This document shows positions 24,432 to 33,349 of a stretch of 60,755 nt of DNA, one piece after another (within the stretch, counting starts at the first letter, position 1; each line of letters starts with the position of its first letter). A program made the position numbers and the translations under genes. The notes under the pieces were generated by a model. It had not been told where the DNA came from. It did not search any database and was given only the letters and a program-made list of their open reading frames with translations. This DNA comes from Spirulina sp. SIO3F2. GTDB taxonomy: Bacteria; Cyanobacteriota; Cyanobacteriia; Cyanobacteriales; Spirulinaceae. Where the stretch lies: the NCBI GenBank assembly GCA_010672165.1, contig JAAHHN010000010.1:1-60755 (forward strand). Reading direction: 5' to 3'.

Positions 24432-26360
24432 TCAATCCAACCAATATTGCGTCTCTTCTCGGGAGAGCGATCGCCCAACTTTGATACCTTCCGACTTCGC
24501 TGCAGTCAGGATATGCTTCATCATTACGGGTTCACCCGCATCGGCGGCAATAAAGGCTGAGTTTAGGGCAATAGCGCGAATATTCCCCCCAGCCATATCC
24601 AATTGTCCCAGCAGTTCATAATCCAGTCCCTCGGTCGGGGTTTGACTAGGGAAGATGCGGGCCCAAATTTCGCTACGAGACGCCTTTTCAGGATACGGGA
24701 AGTTGAGGATAAAGCGGAGACGACGAATAAAGGCTTGATCTAAAGAATCCTTGAGGTTGGTGGTTAAAATTGCCAGACCTTGGTAGGCTTCCATGCGTTG
24801 GAGCAAGTAGCTCACTTCCAGGTTGGCATGGCGATCGTGACTATTTTTGACTTGGGTGCGTTTGCCAAAGAGGGCATCGGCTTCGTCAAAAAGCAACACC
24901 GCCCCGCCCGACTCCGCCGCATCAAAAATCTGGCGCAGGTTTTTCTCTGTTTCACCGATATATTTACTGCTCACGGCACTGAGATCAATGCGATAAAGAT
25001 CCAGTTTGAATTCCTGCGCCAGAACCTCGGCGGCCATGGTTTTGCCGGTACCACTCGGGCCAGCAAAAAGGGCACTAATCCCAAGACCCCGTGCGCTTTT
25101 GCTGGCAAAGCCCCAAGTTTCGTAGACCTTGGCCCGCTGCTTCACTTGCCGGGCAATAGTGCGAAGCATCTCTTTCTCGCGCTGGGGCAGAATCAGTTCA
25201 TCCCAAGTGGCGGTGCAAGGGATGCGTTGCGCTAGATGTTCGAGTTGGGGGCGGGCTTGGGTACGGCAAGAGTCCCAAAGTCGATCGGGCATATCCGCAG
25301 GGTTAACGTCTTGCATCGATGCACAGACTGAGCGAATAGTATGGCTGTTGAGATTAAACTGGGCGACGATCGACTCTAGTTGGCCATTGAGTTCGGTGGC
25401 GCGATCGCCCAGATATTGCCCCCAAAGGGTGCGTTTTTCAGCATGGGGCAAACTGGAGAGTTCATAGGTGAGAGAAGCGCGTCCCGGTAAGGATTGACGA
25501 GATGATGTGCTAAGAATCAAAGGAATCTCCAGATCGTTTAGCCAAGCAGCCAGCGCCTGCTCTCGTTCAGCCTGGGGGCTAGCTCCACGAGCCTGGGCAA
25601 TAAAGAGCACCCCACGGCTGAGCATAGCTTCCCGGAGCCATCGTTGTTTCAGACTATAGTTGTCGTGGGGGTTGGTGGGTAAAATCCCCGCTTGTAGTTG
25701 GTAGAGGCCAAACCCCAACTGTTGAGCAATGGCTTGGGCGATCGCTATTTTCATGGGTTGTTCAAAGCCGCAGAGCTGCAATGCTAAGAATTCACCGCCT
25801 TTCCAGGTTCGAGCGACCTGTGTCACAATCTCCGCTTGGGAAGGGGGCAAATGTAGGGCTGCTGCACTGAGCATGGGGGTAATCCAGCCCTTAAGCTGAT
25901 TGTCTAAACCGCTGACTCCCAAGAGATAGTTCAAAATACGCGGGTCGAGGGCAATACGGGCTTGGGTGGGGTTGGGTTGAGCCTCCAGAGTGAGCAGTTG
26001 CCAATGGAGCAATGGCCGTTGGGAATCAAGTAAAGTCCAAGTAGCGTCAGGGAATAAACTAAGGGCCAAACCAATAGTGGGATAGGGTTGTTGAGGGTTT
26101 CCGGCCAGACGCGCAAACAATTGCGCACATGCTGGTTCTAGATCCAGAGCTGCACAGAGCAGAATCACTTTTTCTTCAAATGCGGAAAGACCAAACAGTC
26201 GGCTCAATTGTTTTAGGGACGGACAAATTGGCGGGGTCTCTGGAATGGGTTCGGTGGTCTCGGGTTCTAGACAAGCTTGGAGCATGGCGTAAATCCAAGC
26301 CGTGGCTTCATAGAGTTGCTGGAGATTTTGAGTGGGTGAGGTTTCAGGAGCAAATGTCAT
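24432..26360 (-). CDS. eCIS-associated type AAA+ ATPase, copy 2
   Basis: A 642-residue paralogue of the ATPase at 20849, on the opposite strand. The N-terminal region (CPSLKQLSRLFGLSAFEEKVILLCAALDLEP) has diverged, while the AAA+ module is almost identical around GPSGTGKTMAAEVLAQEF and LLFDEADALFGKRTQV. The C-terminus ends RSLSREETQYWLD against RSLTNNEIRYWFE in copy 1. The pair forms a long inverted repeat around purT. A third cargo-type gene lies about 630 bp upstream on the same strand. Confidence 0.85.
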   Translation of the reverse strand: MTFAPETSPTQNLQQLYEATAWIYAMLQACLEPETTEPIPETPPICPSLKQLSRLFGLSAFEEKVILLCAALDLEPACAQLFARLAGNPQQPYPTIGLALSLFPDATWTLLDSQRPLLHWQLLTLEAQPNPTQARIALDPRILNYLLGVSGLDNQLKGWITPMLSAAALHLPPSQAEIVTQVARTWKGGEFLALQLCGFEQPMKIAIAQAIAQQLGFGLYQLQAGILPTNPHDNYSLKQRWLREAMLSRGVLFIAQARGASPQAEREQALAAWLNDLEIPLILSTSSRQSLPGRASLTYELSSLPHAEKRTLWGQYLGDRATELNGQLESIVAQFNLNSHTIRSVCASMQDVNPADMPDRLWDSCRTQARPQLEHLAQRIPCTATWDELILPQREKEMLRTIARQVKQRAKVYETWGFASKSARGLGISALFAGPSGTGKTMAAEVLAQEFKLDLYRIDLSAVSSKYIGETEKNLRQIFDAAESGGAVLLFDEADALFGKRTQVKNSHDRHANLEVSYLLQRMEAYQGLAILTTNLKDSLDQAFIRRLRFILNFPYPEKASRSEIWARIFPSQTPTEGLDYELLGQLDMAGGNIRAIALNSAFIAADAGEPVMMKHILTAAKSEGIKVGRSLSREETQYWLD

Positions 26361-26989
26361 CAGAACTACTTTAATCAGTGAAGGGCAAACAACTACATAA
26401 ACAAGATTCTTATTTCAATCCTCCACCTCATCTTGGAGATTGTAAATATATAAAATGTTACCTATTTTGGCATTGTTTTTTGATTCAAATGATGCAAAAA
26501 AATCTCCGATCTCCATTCATGAAATATCCAAAAAAGATCAATGCAATTCTTATAAGATCTTGCAGATCAAAGAGTCTCATTTCATGAATTAGATCTAACC
26601 TGCTTTATTCATGACAATTCCGAAAAATCGCTGAAAGCTTCTTCTGAAGAGCACTTTAGCGATTTGCTCAAAAAACAGTGTGTTTTTGGGCTGTCCAGCC
26701 AGCATAGATTACAGCGGCTGGCGAATAATTCAGGCTAATACAAAATCCTCGAAGCAGATCGCTCCAATTTATGCCAACTCCTACACTCACCCTATGAGAA
26801 AAAATTGTATTTCTCAATTGGAGACAGATTTATCCTCTTTGATTAACCTCTAGTTGTTCTTTGGAGTCCAGCCAAATCTTCTGTATGTCATATCTATTGA
26901 CTGACTGCCTGTAAGGTGTTCAATAAATTATACTGGTTCGAAAAAGATAATATCAAACTTCACTATACACTCTTGATTCTATCTTTTTG
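26361..26989. other. AT-rich intergenic region
   Basis: No convincing gene on either strand. One imperfect inverted repeat (AAATCGCTGAAAG ... CTTTAGCGATTT, about 26625-26666) is present. The low G+C contrasts with the flanking genes. Confidence 0.5.
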
Positions 26990-27823
26990 TTACCCAACGC
27001 CCTTATATCCCAGAGCAGTTGACATCTCGATAATAAGATTTTTATGAACTTCAGTTCGCATCACATTAAATGCATCACATATTTCACCAATGACTTTTTT
27101 ATGACATTCTGGCACTGCTTTGGAAAAATCACCCAACTTGAGATTTGCTGCTCCTCCGACGGTATTAGCCTTCTGCATGATGTTTGCACGGGTTTTACTT
27201 TCGATATTGATCATTTTGGGAGCAGAATGGGGAATATAGGTGCTGTAAAAATCACCGATATCCAACGCGCCTTTATAGTATTTTCTGATAAACTCAACAT
27301 TCTCTCCAAAGAAATGTTCATCAGCAAATGCTTGTAAGATTGCCATCGACTTGTTATTGAAATAGATATCTAGAGCTTGGTTCTGCACAAAATTCATGCG
27401 ATCTTCAAGATCCTTGGCCTCCGGTGAATCGGTACGCTGGATCATGGTCTCCTGCCGTTGCACCTGTCCTCCTAATTCCACAGTTGCGGAGGTTGTCTCA
27501 ATGCCCGAGTTTTGACCTTGGGGCTTCAGTTGTAGACCACTCGCTGAAGTTTCTGAGGCAGAACCGGACGTGTTGATCTGCCGCACCACATCCTTGGCAA
27601 CAGTATCTGCTTCTTGTTCGTACTTATCTCCCACTTCACCGATCGTGAGTTTGGCTTGAACGGGCATCGTGGATTCTGAGGCAGTGGTGATGTTGTTCAT
27701 AATCGCACCCTGGGGCAAGTGCAAGGCACTGGTGGCGGCATTGGGTTTGGATTGCTGTTTTTTATCGCGCTTAGTCTGAACGGTGGGAGCTTGCCAGGTG
27801 GGTTTGTGGGTTTGGGTTTTCAT
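26990..27823 (-). CDS. eCIS-type cargo protein with RGS-like domain, no DUF4157 core
   Basis: A 277-residue protein. The N-terminus has the same basic lead and AKLTIGEVGDKYEQEADTVA cargo signature as the genes at 15631 and 17151, but the HExxH domain is missing. After a Ser/Thr/Gln linker, residues about 145-260 carry FFGENVEFIRKYYKG and MINIESKTRANIMQKA, matching the RGS-like segment FTSENAEFLRHCKFY and VNVSHSVRQNIMQRI of the first cargo protein. The normal C-terminal IFDEAQ helix is less clear here. It looks like a minimal tag-plus-RGS cargo. Confidence 0.65.
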   Translation of the reverse strand: MKTQTHKPTWQAPTVQTKRDKKQQSKPNAATSALHLPQGAIMNNITTASESTMPVQAKLTIGEVGDKYEQEADTVAKDVVRQINTSGSASETSASGLQLKPQGQNSGIETTSATVELGGQVQRQETMIQRTDSPEAKDLEDRMNFVQNQALDIYFNNKSMAILQAFADEHFFGENVEFIRKYYKGALDIGDFYSTYIPHSAPKMINIESKTRANIMQKANTVGGAANLKLGDFSKAVPECHKKVIGEICDAFNVMRTEVHKNLIIEMSTALGYKGVG

Positions 27824-27978
27824 GGCTTTTCAATGATGAAGTGCATTCGCTGAAGCAACTGTTCCACACCAATGCACGGGTGCAACTCAGATGTGTTCAT
27901 CATGGCAAACCATTCTCAGCTCGCAAATATAGAAAACCTCATAAATTGTGTCTAATTCATCCAGTCAATAATCCCGGC

Positions 27979-28677
27979 CTATTGAGGCGGCGACTCCAGC
28001 CCGTTATTAGGCTGAAGCTCTGCACAATCGTCTGCTGGCGTTGTATTGACCACCACATTGTCATAACCCGAGAGCGTCAATAACTCTGTAATCGCCGTCG
28101 CTGCTCGCTCATTCGCCCGTTCCAAAATATCCTGCTCACAAGCGGCAATATCCAACTTCGCTAACGCTTCCCGCTCTGCAAGGGTTTGCAACTGTGGCGC
28201 CACATCTGGGCCCAGGCTCAAGAAACCGCGATTGTAGTCATAAACCTGCGATCGCCCCACATCAACCAAGCGATCCAGAATTTGGGGCGGTGGCAACTGT
28301 ACCGTAAGTTGTTCCGCCGCCACCTGCACATCGGTAGCATCTAACTGTGAGAGGTCAATCCCCGCCCTCACCTCACCATAGGCAATATATAAAAGCTTGG
28401 TGGTGCCAACCACCACATCCCCCCAAACCCGATCTTGAGACGTGGGTACAACGGTTTCCAGGGAATAGACGGCTGTGGTGAGTTCACTGGCTTCACGGAT
28501 GCTTTGGACAATCAGGGTGGGCGCATCCACTACTGGCTCAGCTTCTCGCACCGAGAGCCAACGCCCCGCCCCTGCCCAGAATGCTCCGCCGCCCCGCAAG
28601 ATAAGGATTAAGGTCAACAAAGCCAATGTGGTTATGCTGCCACCCGTGAGCCACAATAGTTTATTCAGGTGTTTCAC
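27979..28677 (-). CDS. DUF4230 domain-containing membrane-anchored protein
   Basis: A 232-residue protein with one N-terminal membrane helix (about 8-30, LLWLTGGSITTLALLTLILIL) and an exported DUF4230 domain (about 60-215): YSLETVVPTSQDRVWGD, LLYIAYGEVRAGIDLSQL, LPPPQIL and a C-terminal ANERAATAITELLTLSGY helix. Start is GTG. The DUF4230 family has no established activity. The gene is divergent from sphS. Confidence 0.85.
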   Translation of the reverse strand: MKHLNKLLWLTGGSITTLALLTLILILRGGGAFWAGAGRWLSVREAEPVVDAPTLIVQSIREASELTTAVYSLETVVPTSQDRVWGDVVVGTTKLLYIAYGEVRAGIDLSQLDATDVQVAAEQLTVQLPPPQILDRLVDVGRSQVYDYNRGFLSLGPDVAPQLQTLAEREALAKLDIAACEQDILERANERAATAITELLTLSGYDNVVVNTTPADDCAELQPNNGLESPPQ

Positions 28678-28953
28678 GATGATTCCCTATCCCCCCTACA
28701 CCCGACCTCCACTCTTTGGATACAACGCGCTGGTTATCCTCCGGAGTGGAATCGGTTTGTTGTCAATATTGTGGCGCAATCAGGTGAAGCGTTGCTGTTC
28801 ATTGGGGCGCGATCGCCCTAGCAATTCTGTATTGATAGCTTAGCCCACCTCAGGTGATCTCCTGTTGCGCTCTCATGCTTTGATAGATGAAGACGTCTAT
28901 GCCTTTTAATTGCGTGAGTAGTTAGTTTTGTTTTTCTCATCATCACCACAGCA

Positions 28954-30246
28954 ATGAACGGACTTTGGCTCATTATTGGCGTGTTGGTTGTTAGCCTGGG
29001 CTGCTGTGTGTGGCAGCAATATCAACTGCGCCACCAAATCACCCAATTGACGAATTTGTTACCAGGGGGATTTGGCACAGCCTCAGCGCTTTCACCGTTA
29101 TATCGACTCCGACGGGGGATTGAAGAACTCACCAGCAGTCAGCAAGCGATCGCCTCAGAGCAAGCCCTTTGGCAATCTCTTCTCGAACTTGCGCCCTTGG
29201 GCTATCTCCAGGTGGATCAAGACAATCATCTACTCTGGTGTAATCCCGCAGCCCAGACATTATTGCGAATTGAACGCTGGCAAGCGGGCCAATCCCGACT
29301 CCTCATTGAAGTGGTGCGCTCCTATGAACTCGATCGCCTCATTGAAAAAACACGCCAAACCCAACAATCGCAACAGCAAACTTGGGTCTATCAGATGACC
29401 GAACTGTTGTCATTAGATCGTAGTCCAAAGGATGCCCAGATCTATGAAGTCGCTTTAGAATCAAGCACCGTTGCCCTACCGCAGCGTCAGGTGGGGGTGT
29501 TTGTACAAAACCGTCAACCGATTGTGGATGCACTCCAAGCCCGCGATCGCACCTTTTCTGATCTCACCCATGAGTTGCGTACGCCTTTAACTGCCATCCG
29601 GTTAGTCGCTGAAACCTTACAACCCCGCCTCCAAGATCCTGAGCAGGGCTGGGTGTCGCAAATGCTCCAGGAACTCGATCGTTTGATGCAACTGGTCGAA
29701 GATGCCCTTGATCTGAGTCGTTTAAGCGTTGAACCAGAACAGGCTTTAAACTACGAACAAGTACCACTACGCTCCCAAGTCGAATCGGTTTGGCAGACCC
29801 TGAAACCCCTCGCTGACCAGTATCAGGTCACATTGCACTATCAAGAAGACCCCAACGGACTCCAAGTGGCTGGTGATGCACGGCGTCTGATGCAAGTTTG
29901 GTTTAATTTACTAGACAATGCCCTCAAATATAGCCCCGATCATGGAGAAATCGTATTCGATGTTACAGCAGAAACCGAACAAATCTGCATCAACATTATT
30001 GATCGAGGCAGTGGATTTAAAACAACGGATTTAGCCCATGTTTTTGAGCGTTTATATCGCGGTGATCCGTCTCGACTCCGGGCAATGAGCAACAGTTCTA
30101 GCGAACATGCCAAGAAAGCTGGAAGTGGTTTGGGTCTATCAATTACCCAACAAATTATTCAGGCTCATGGCGGTGAGATCACTGCCCAGAATCACCCCCA
30201 AACCCAAGGGGCTTGGTTGCAAGTTAAATTACCGAAATTTCATTGA
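28954..30246 (+). CDS. sphS: Phosphate-sensing histidine kinase SphS (PhoR-like)
   Basis: A 430-residue sensor kinase. An N-terminal hydrophobic segment (1-20) is followed by a PAS domain (about 70-190), a HisKA domain with His206 in FSDLTHELRTPLTAIR, and an ATPase domain with NLLDNALKY, DRGSGF and GSGLGLSIT. The architecture, in which the N-terminal segment is short and there is no periplasmic sensor, and the adjoining phoU match cyanobacterial SphS, which controls the phosphate-starvation regulon with SphR. The response regulator gene is not adjacent here. Confidence 0.85.
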   Translation: MNGLWLIIGVLVVSLGCCVWQQYQLRHQITQLTNLLPGGFGTASALSPLYRLRRGIEELTSSQQAIASEQALWQSLLELAPLGYLQVDQDNHLLWCNPAAQTLLRIERWQAGQSRLLIEVVRSYELDRLIEKTRQTQQSQQQTWVYQMTELLSLDRSPKDAQIYEVALESSTVALPQRQVGVFVQNRQPIVDALQARDRTFSDLTHELRTPLTAIRLVAETLQPRLQDPEQGWVSQMLQELDRLMQLVEDALDLSRLSVEPEQALNYEQVPLRSQVESVWQTLKPLADQYQVTLHYQEDPNGLQVAGDARRLMQVWFNLLDNALKYSPDHGEIVFDVTAETEQICINIIDRGSGFKTTDLAHVFERLYRGDPSRLRAMSNSSSEHAKKAGSGLGLSITQQIIQAHGGEITAQNHPQTQGAWLQVKLPKFH

Positions 30247-30380
30247 CTCTTAACGTTGATTTGCTATCAATAGAAGTATTCAAAATACAATCAGCGTGCA
30301 CCTGACTCACTTTGCTAGGTCGATTGAGACTTAATTGCATCGATAGTCGTCTGATTGGCCCATTCCGTCATTCCTCCACC

Positions 30381-31055
30381 ATGCGCCTAAACACCCCACT
30401 CGCTTTGCCCCAAACCACCCCCAACTCGCTGGAGCGGGCGCTGCAACAGCTTACCCAAGACGTTTTGCGGATGGGGGCTTTGGTGGAGCAGTCTTGTCGT
30501 TTAGGCCATCAGGCCTTGTTTGAGCAAGATATCAGCGCGATCGAGATCCTCAACCCCCTTGAATCCAAGATCGATCGCTATTACCGTCAAATTGAACTCG
30601 ATTGTGCTCGGCTGATGGCCCTCCAGCGGCCGGTGGCTCAGGATCTGCGCTTACTGAGCGCTTTTATGCAGTTGGTGCGCGATCTGGAGCGCATTGGGGA
30701 TTATGCCCAAGATTTAGCAGAATTGTCTCTGAAGCTGCTACCCTACCCATTGCATCCGAGCATGACCGAGATTGCCCAAATGTCAAAACAAACCCAGGGG
30801 ATGCTAGCCGTTAGTCTGGTGGCGTTGGCTGACCTCGACCCTAGCGCTGGTCAACGGCTTAAGGTAATGGATGATGTGGTAGATGATGCCTATGATCGAC
30901 TCTACGACTTGCTGGCTCAGGTACGAGATATTCGCGGCACGATCGAGCCAATTTTGCTGCTGGTGCTGGTAATTCGACATCTGGAGCGGATGGCGGATCA
31001 TGCCACGAATATTGGTCAGCGGGTTTCGTATATTGTGACCGGGCAGCGGCATTAA
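30381..31055 (+). CDS. phoU: Phosphate signalling complex protein PhoU
   Basis: A 224-residue PhoU from the ATG at 30381; the frame opens at 30312 but the first 23 codons look untranslated. Two three-helix PhoU repeats are visible with LMALQRPVAQDLRLLSAFMQLVRDLERIGDYA and the matching IRHLERMADHATNIGQRV, both carrying the metal-binding E/DxxxD motif. PhoU represses the Pho kinase when phosphate is ample. It lies 134 bp downstream of sphS on the same strand. Confidence 0.9.
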   Translation: MRLNTPLALPQTTPNSLERALQQLTQDVLRMGALVEQSCRLGHQALFEQDISAIEILNPLESKIDRYYRQIELDCARLMALQRPVAQDLRLLSAFMQLVRDLERIGDYAQDLAELSLKLLPYPLHPSMTEIAQMSKQTQGMLAVSLVALADLDPSAGQRLKVMDDVVDDAYDRLYDLLAQVRDIRGTIEPILLLVLVIRHLERMADHATNIGQRVSYIVTGQRH

Positions 31056-31099
31056 ATATGAAACCCCCCTTGCGAAGGAGGTCGGCGCAGCCAGGGAGA

Positions 31100-32248
31100 T
31101 TAAAAAATATCTGCTGGATCAGCGGCACTGAGCTTACGGACTGCGATCGCGCCTGAGCCTGCACACATCACGAGCGTCAAAATCCAAACCGTCAGGGCTT
31201 TGGTGAGGGTCATGGCCATGGGTAAACTGGTCGCTTGCCGGGTTAAGACATATAAGCCACTGGCAATGCCCAAACCTGGTGCATAGCCAATCAGGGCGAG
31301 GATCAAGGCTTCTTGAAACACCACGGTGAGTAGATACCCATCGGTATAGCCCATCGCCTTGAGCGTGGCATATTCGGGCAAATGATCTGCCACATCGGTG
31401 TAGAGAATCTGATAGACAATCACCACACCGACAATAAAGCCCATCGCCGCCCCCAAGGTAAACACAAAGCCGATGGAGGTGCTGGTTTGCCAGTAGTTTT
31501 TCTCAAAATTGATAAAGTCTTCGCGCGAAAACACCAAGACATCCTGGGGCAATTTGGCATCGATCGCTTGTATCACGGCTTCAACATTTGCGCTGGGCTC
31601 GGTTTGAATCACGCCGATTTCGATAGAGCCGCGATCGCGCTCCGGAAAAATGCGTCGAAAATTGACGTCGCTAGTGATCAAGTTGCCATCGGCCCCAAAT
31701 GATGAGCCCATCTCAAAAAGGCCTCCCACACTTAAGCGTCGCCCTGCCGCCTCGGTTTCGACTGTGCCATTTTGCGCAAACAATTCAGCCACTGGGCCAA
31801 ACTCGGGCCGAGATGCCGCATCAAAGAGCACCACATCCGAGCGCTTAACCTGTGCCAAGTTCTCCGCCACCCCTGGTAGGTTGAGAATATTATGAGCTGG
31901 ATTGATGCCAATCACCATAATGCCTCGGGTGGCTTTGGTTTCCGGATTTTTCCAGAGCGCAAAATCCAGATACATCGGATGAATGGACTCGACCCCCTCA
32001 ATGGCTAGGGTCTGGTACAAGCGCCGCTGGGAGAACGTATCCATCGCAATTAAGGCGGTGGACTCAGGACTAATCAGAAAAATGTCGCCCTCCACCTGCT
32101 GATGCAACACCACGGAACTCTCAAACAGGGCATCCCGGAAACCAAATTGCATAAACATCAGGATGTTGGCAAAACTGATCCCAGCCATGGCGGTGAGCAA
32201 ACGCATCCGTTCATGGGTCAGTTGCAACCAAGCCAGGGGGGTTTTCAT
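31100..32248 (-). CDS. devC: DevC-type ABC exporter permease
   Basis: A 382-residue FtsX-like permease of the cyanobacterial DevC family from the ATG at 32248; the frame extends to 32341 but overlaps speE on the opposite strand. It begins TPLAWLQLTHERMRLLTAMAGISFANILMFMQFGFRDALF, has a large periplasmic domain (about 55-255) and three C-terminal helices with LPEYATLKAMGY. DevC works with DevB (adaptor) and DevA (ATPase), exporting glycolipids in heterocyst formers and other substrates elsewhere. Neither partner is in this window, so it is an orphan permease. Confidence 0.85.
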   Translation of the reverse strand: MKTPLAWLQLTHERMRLLTAMAGISFANILMFMQFGFRDALFESSVVLHQQVEGDIFLISPESTALIAMDTFSQRRLYQTLAIEGVESIHPMYLDFALWKNPETKATRGIMVIGINPAHNILNLPGVAENLAQVKRSDVVLFDAASRPEFGPVAELFAQNGTVETEAAGRRLSVGGLFEMGSSFGADGNLITSDVNFRRIFPERDRGSIEIGVIQTEPSANVEAVIQAIDAKLPQDVLVFSREDFINFEKNYWQTSTSIGFVFTLGAAMGFIVGVVIVYQILYTDVADHLPEYATLKAMGYTDGYLLTVVFQEALILALIGYAPGLGIASGLYVLTRQATSLPMAMTLTKALTVWILTLVMCAGSGAIAVRKLSAADPADIF

Positions 32249-32332
32249 CGGGATGGTTGAATAAAGAGACAGGACTTGACTGCTATGATATCGAGATTTG
32301 CTCATTCTCAGGGTGATGGAGGCTAACCACCA

Positions 32333-33199
32333 ATGACGCAATCAACCACATGGGTCACAGAAGCACAGGGCGATTATCTAGAGCTACGCTACAAAGTTAA
32401 TCAAGTTTTGTTCTCCCAGCAGAGTCCCTTCCAAAAAGTGGAAATTGTTGAAACCGACTTTTTTGGCAAGATCTTGCTCAATGATGATCTGGTTATGCTT
32501 ACTGAAAAGGATGAGTTTGTCTATCACGAGATGTTGGCTCATGTGCCGCTGTTTGTTCATCCTGATCCCAAGCGAGTGTTGATTATTGGCGGAGGGGATG
32601 GGGGTACTGCCCGTGAGGTGCTGCGTCATCCTACCGTTGAATCCTGCACGCTTGTGGAAATTGACCCGGTGGTGGTGAATGCCTGTCGAGCCCATTTGCC
32701 CCAGACCGCTTGCAGCTTTGAGCATCCGAAGCTCCAATTGCAGATTGAAGACGGTGTGGACTTTGTTGCCCAAACCACTGAAATCTTTGATGTGGTGCTG
32801 GTAGATTCAACCGATCCCGTTGGTCCGGCTACCCCGTTGTTTGGCTTGGATTTTTACCGTAATGTTGTGCGCTGTCTGGCTCCCAATGGCATTGTGGTTT
32901 CCCAGGCAGAGTCACCGTTTTTCTTTGCACCGATGCAGCTAAAGCTTTTAGAAATTCTCCAGGCGTGCTTGCCGCTGGTAAGCCTCTATAACTATGGCAA
33001 CATGAGCTATCCTGGCGGAACCTGGTCCTTTAGTTTTGCGTCGCAGGGTCTACACCCACTGGCGGATTTTAATTCTGAGCGCACGATCGCTTCCGGGTTG
33101 GATTTTCAGTATTACAACGGTGCAATTCACCAGGCGGCTTTTGCCCTGCCCAGTTTTGTCCGCGATCGGCTCCTGCCCTTCCTCACCCCATTACATTGA
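32333..33199 (+). CDS. speE: Polyamine aminopropyltransferase (spermidine synthase)
   Basis: A 288-residue enzyme that transfers aminopropyl from decarboxylated SAM to putrescine. Landmarks are the N-terminal beta domain QSPFQKVEIVETDFFGKILLNDD, YHEMLAHVPLF, the glycine-rich VLIIGGGDGGTAREVLRH and VVLVDSTDPVGPATPLF with the catalytic Asp. Start ATG follows GATGGAGG. Standard length. It is divergent from devC with 84 bp between the chosen starts. Confidence 0.93.
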   Translation: MTQSTTWVTEAQGDYLELRYKVNQVLFSQQSPFQKVEIVETDFFGKILLNDDLVMLTEKDEFVYHEMLAHVPLFVHPDPKRVLIIGGGDGGTAREVLRHPTVESCTLVEIDPVVVNACRAHLPQTACSFEHPKLQLQIEDGVDFVAQTTEIFDVVLVDSTDPVGPATPLFGLDFYRNVVRCLAPNGIVVSQAESPFFFAPMQLKLLEILQACLPLVSLYNYGNMSYPGGTWSFSFASQGLHPLADFNSERTIASGLDFQYYNGAIHQAAFALPSFVRDRLLPFLTPLH

Positions 33200-33349
33200 C
33201 TGGATTGACTGAAGCCAAGTCAGAATTGGCATAGATTAAGGGAGGCATAACCTTACGTAGATCACTGCCAAAGTCAAAAATCCGCAGTATCCTGGAAACA
33301 GGTTGCTCCGCTGAAATCCAGTCCGACGGCTGCCATCTCTTAAATATTT

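Noticed and set aside
20484-26989. Possible eCIS sheath, tube or baseplate genes near the AAA+ ATPases
   Set aside because: The frames present are ATPases, purT and cargo only; none has features of sheath, tube or spike proteins.
28475-28843. 122-residue plus-strand frame overlapping the DUF4230 gene start
   Set aside because: Most of it is antisense to the DUF4230 N-terminus and it has no recognisable motif.
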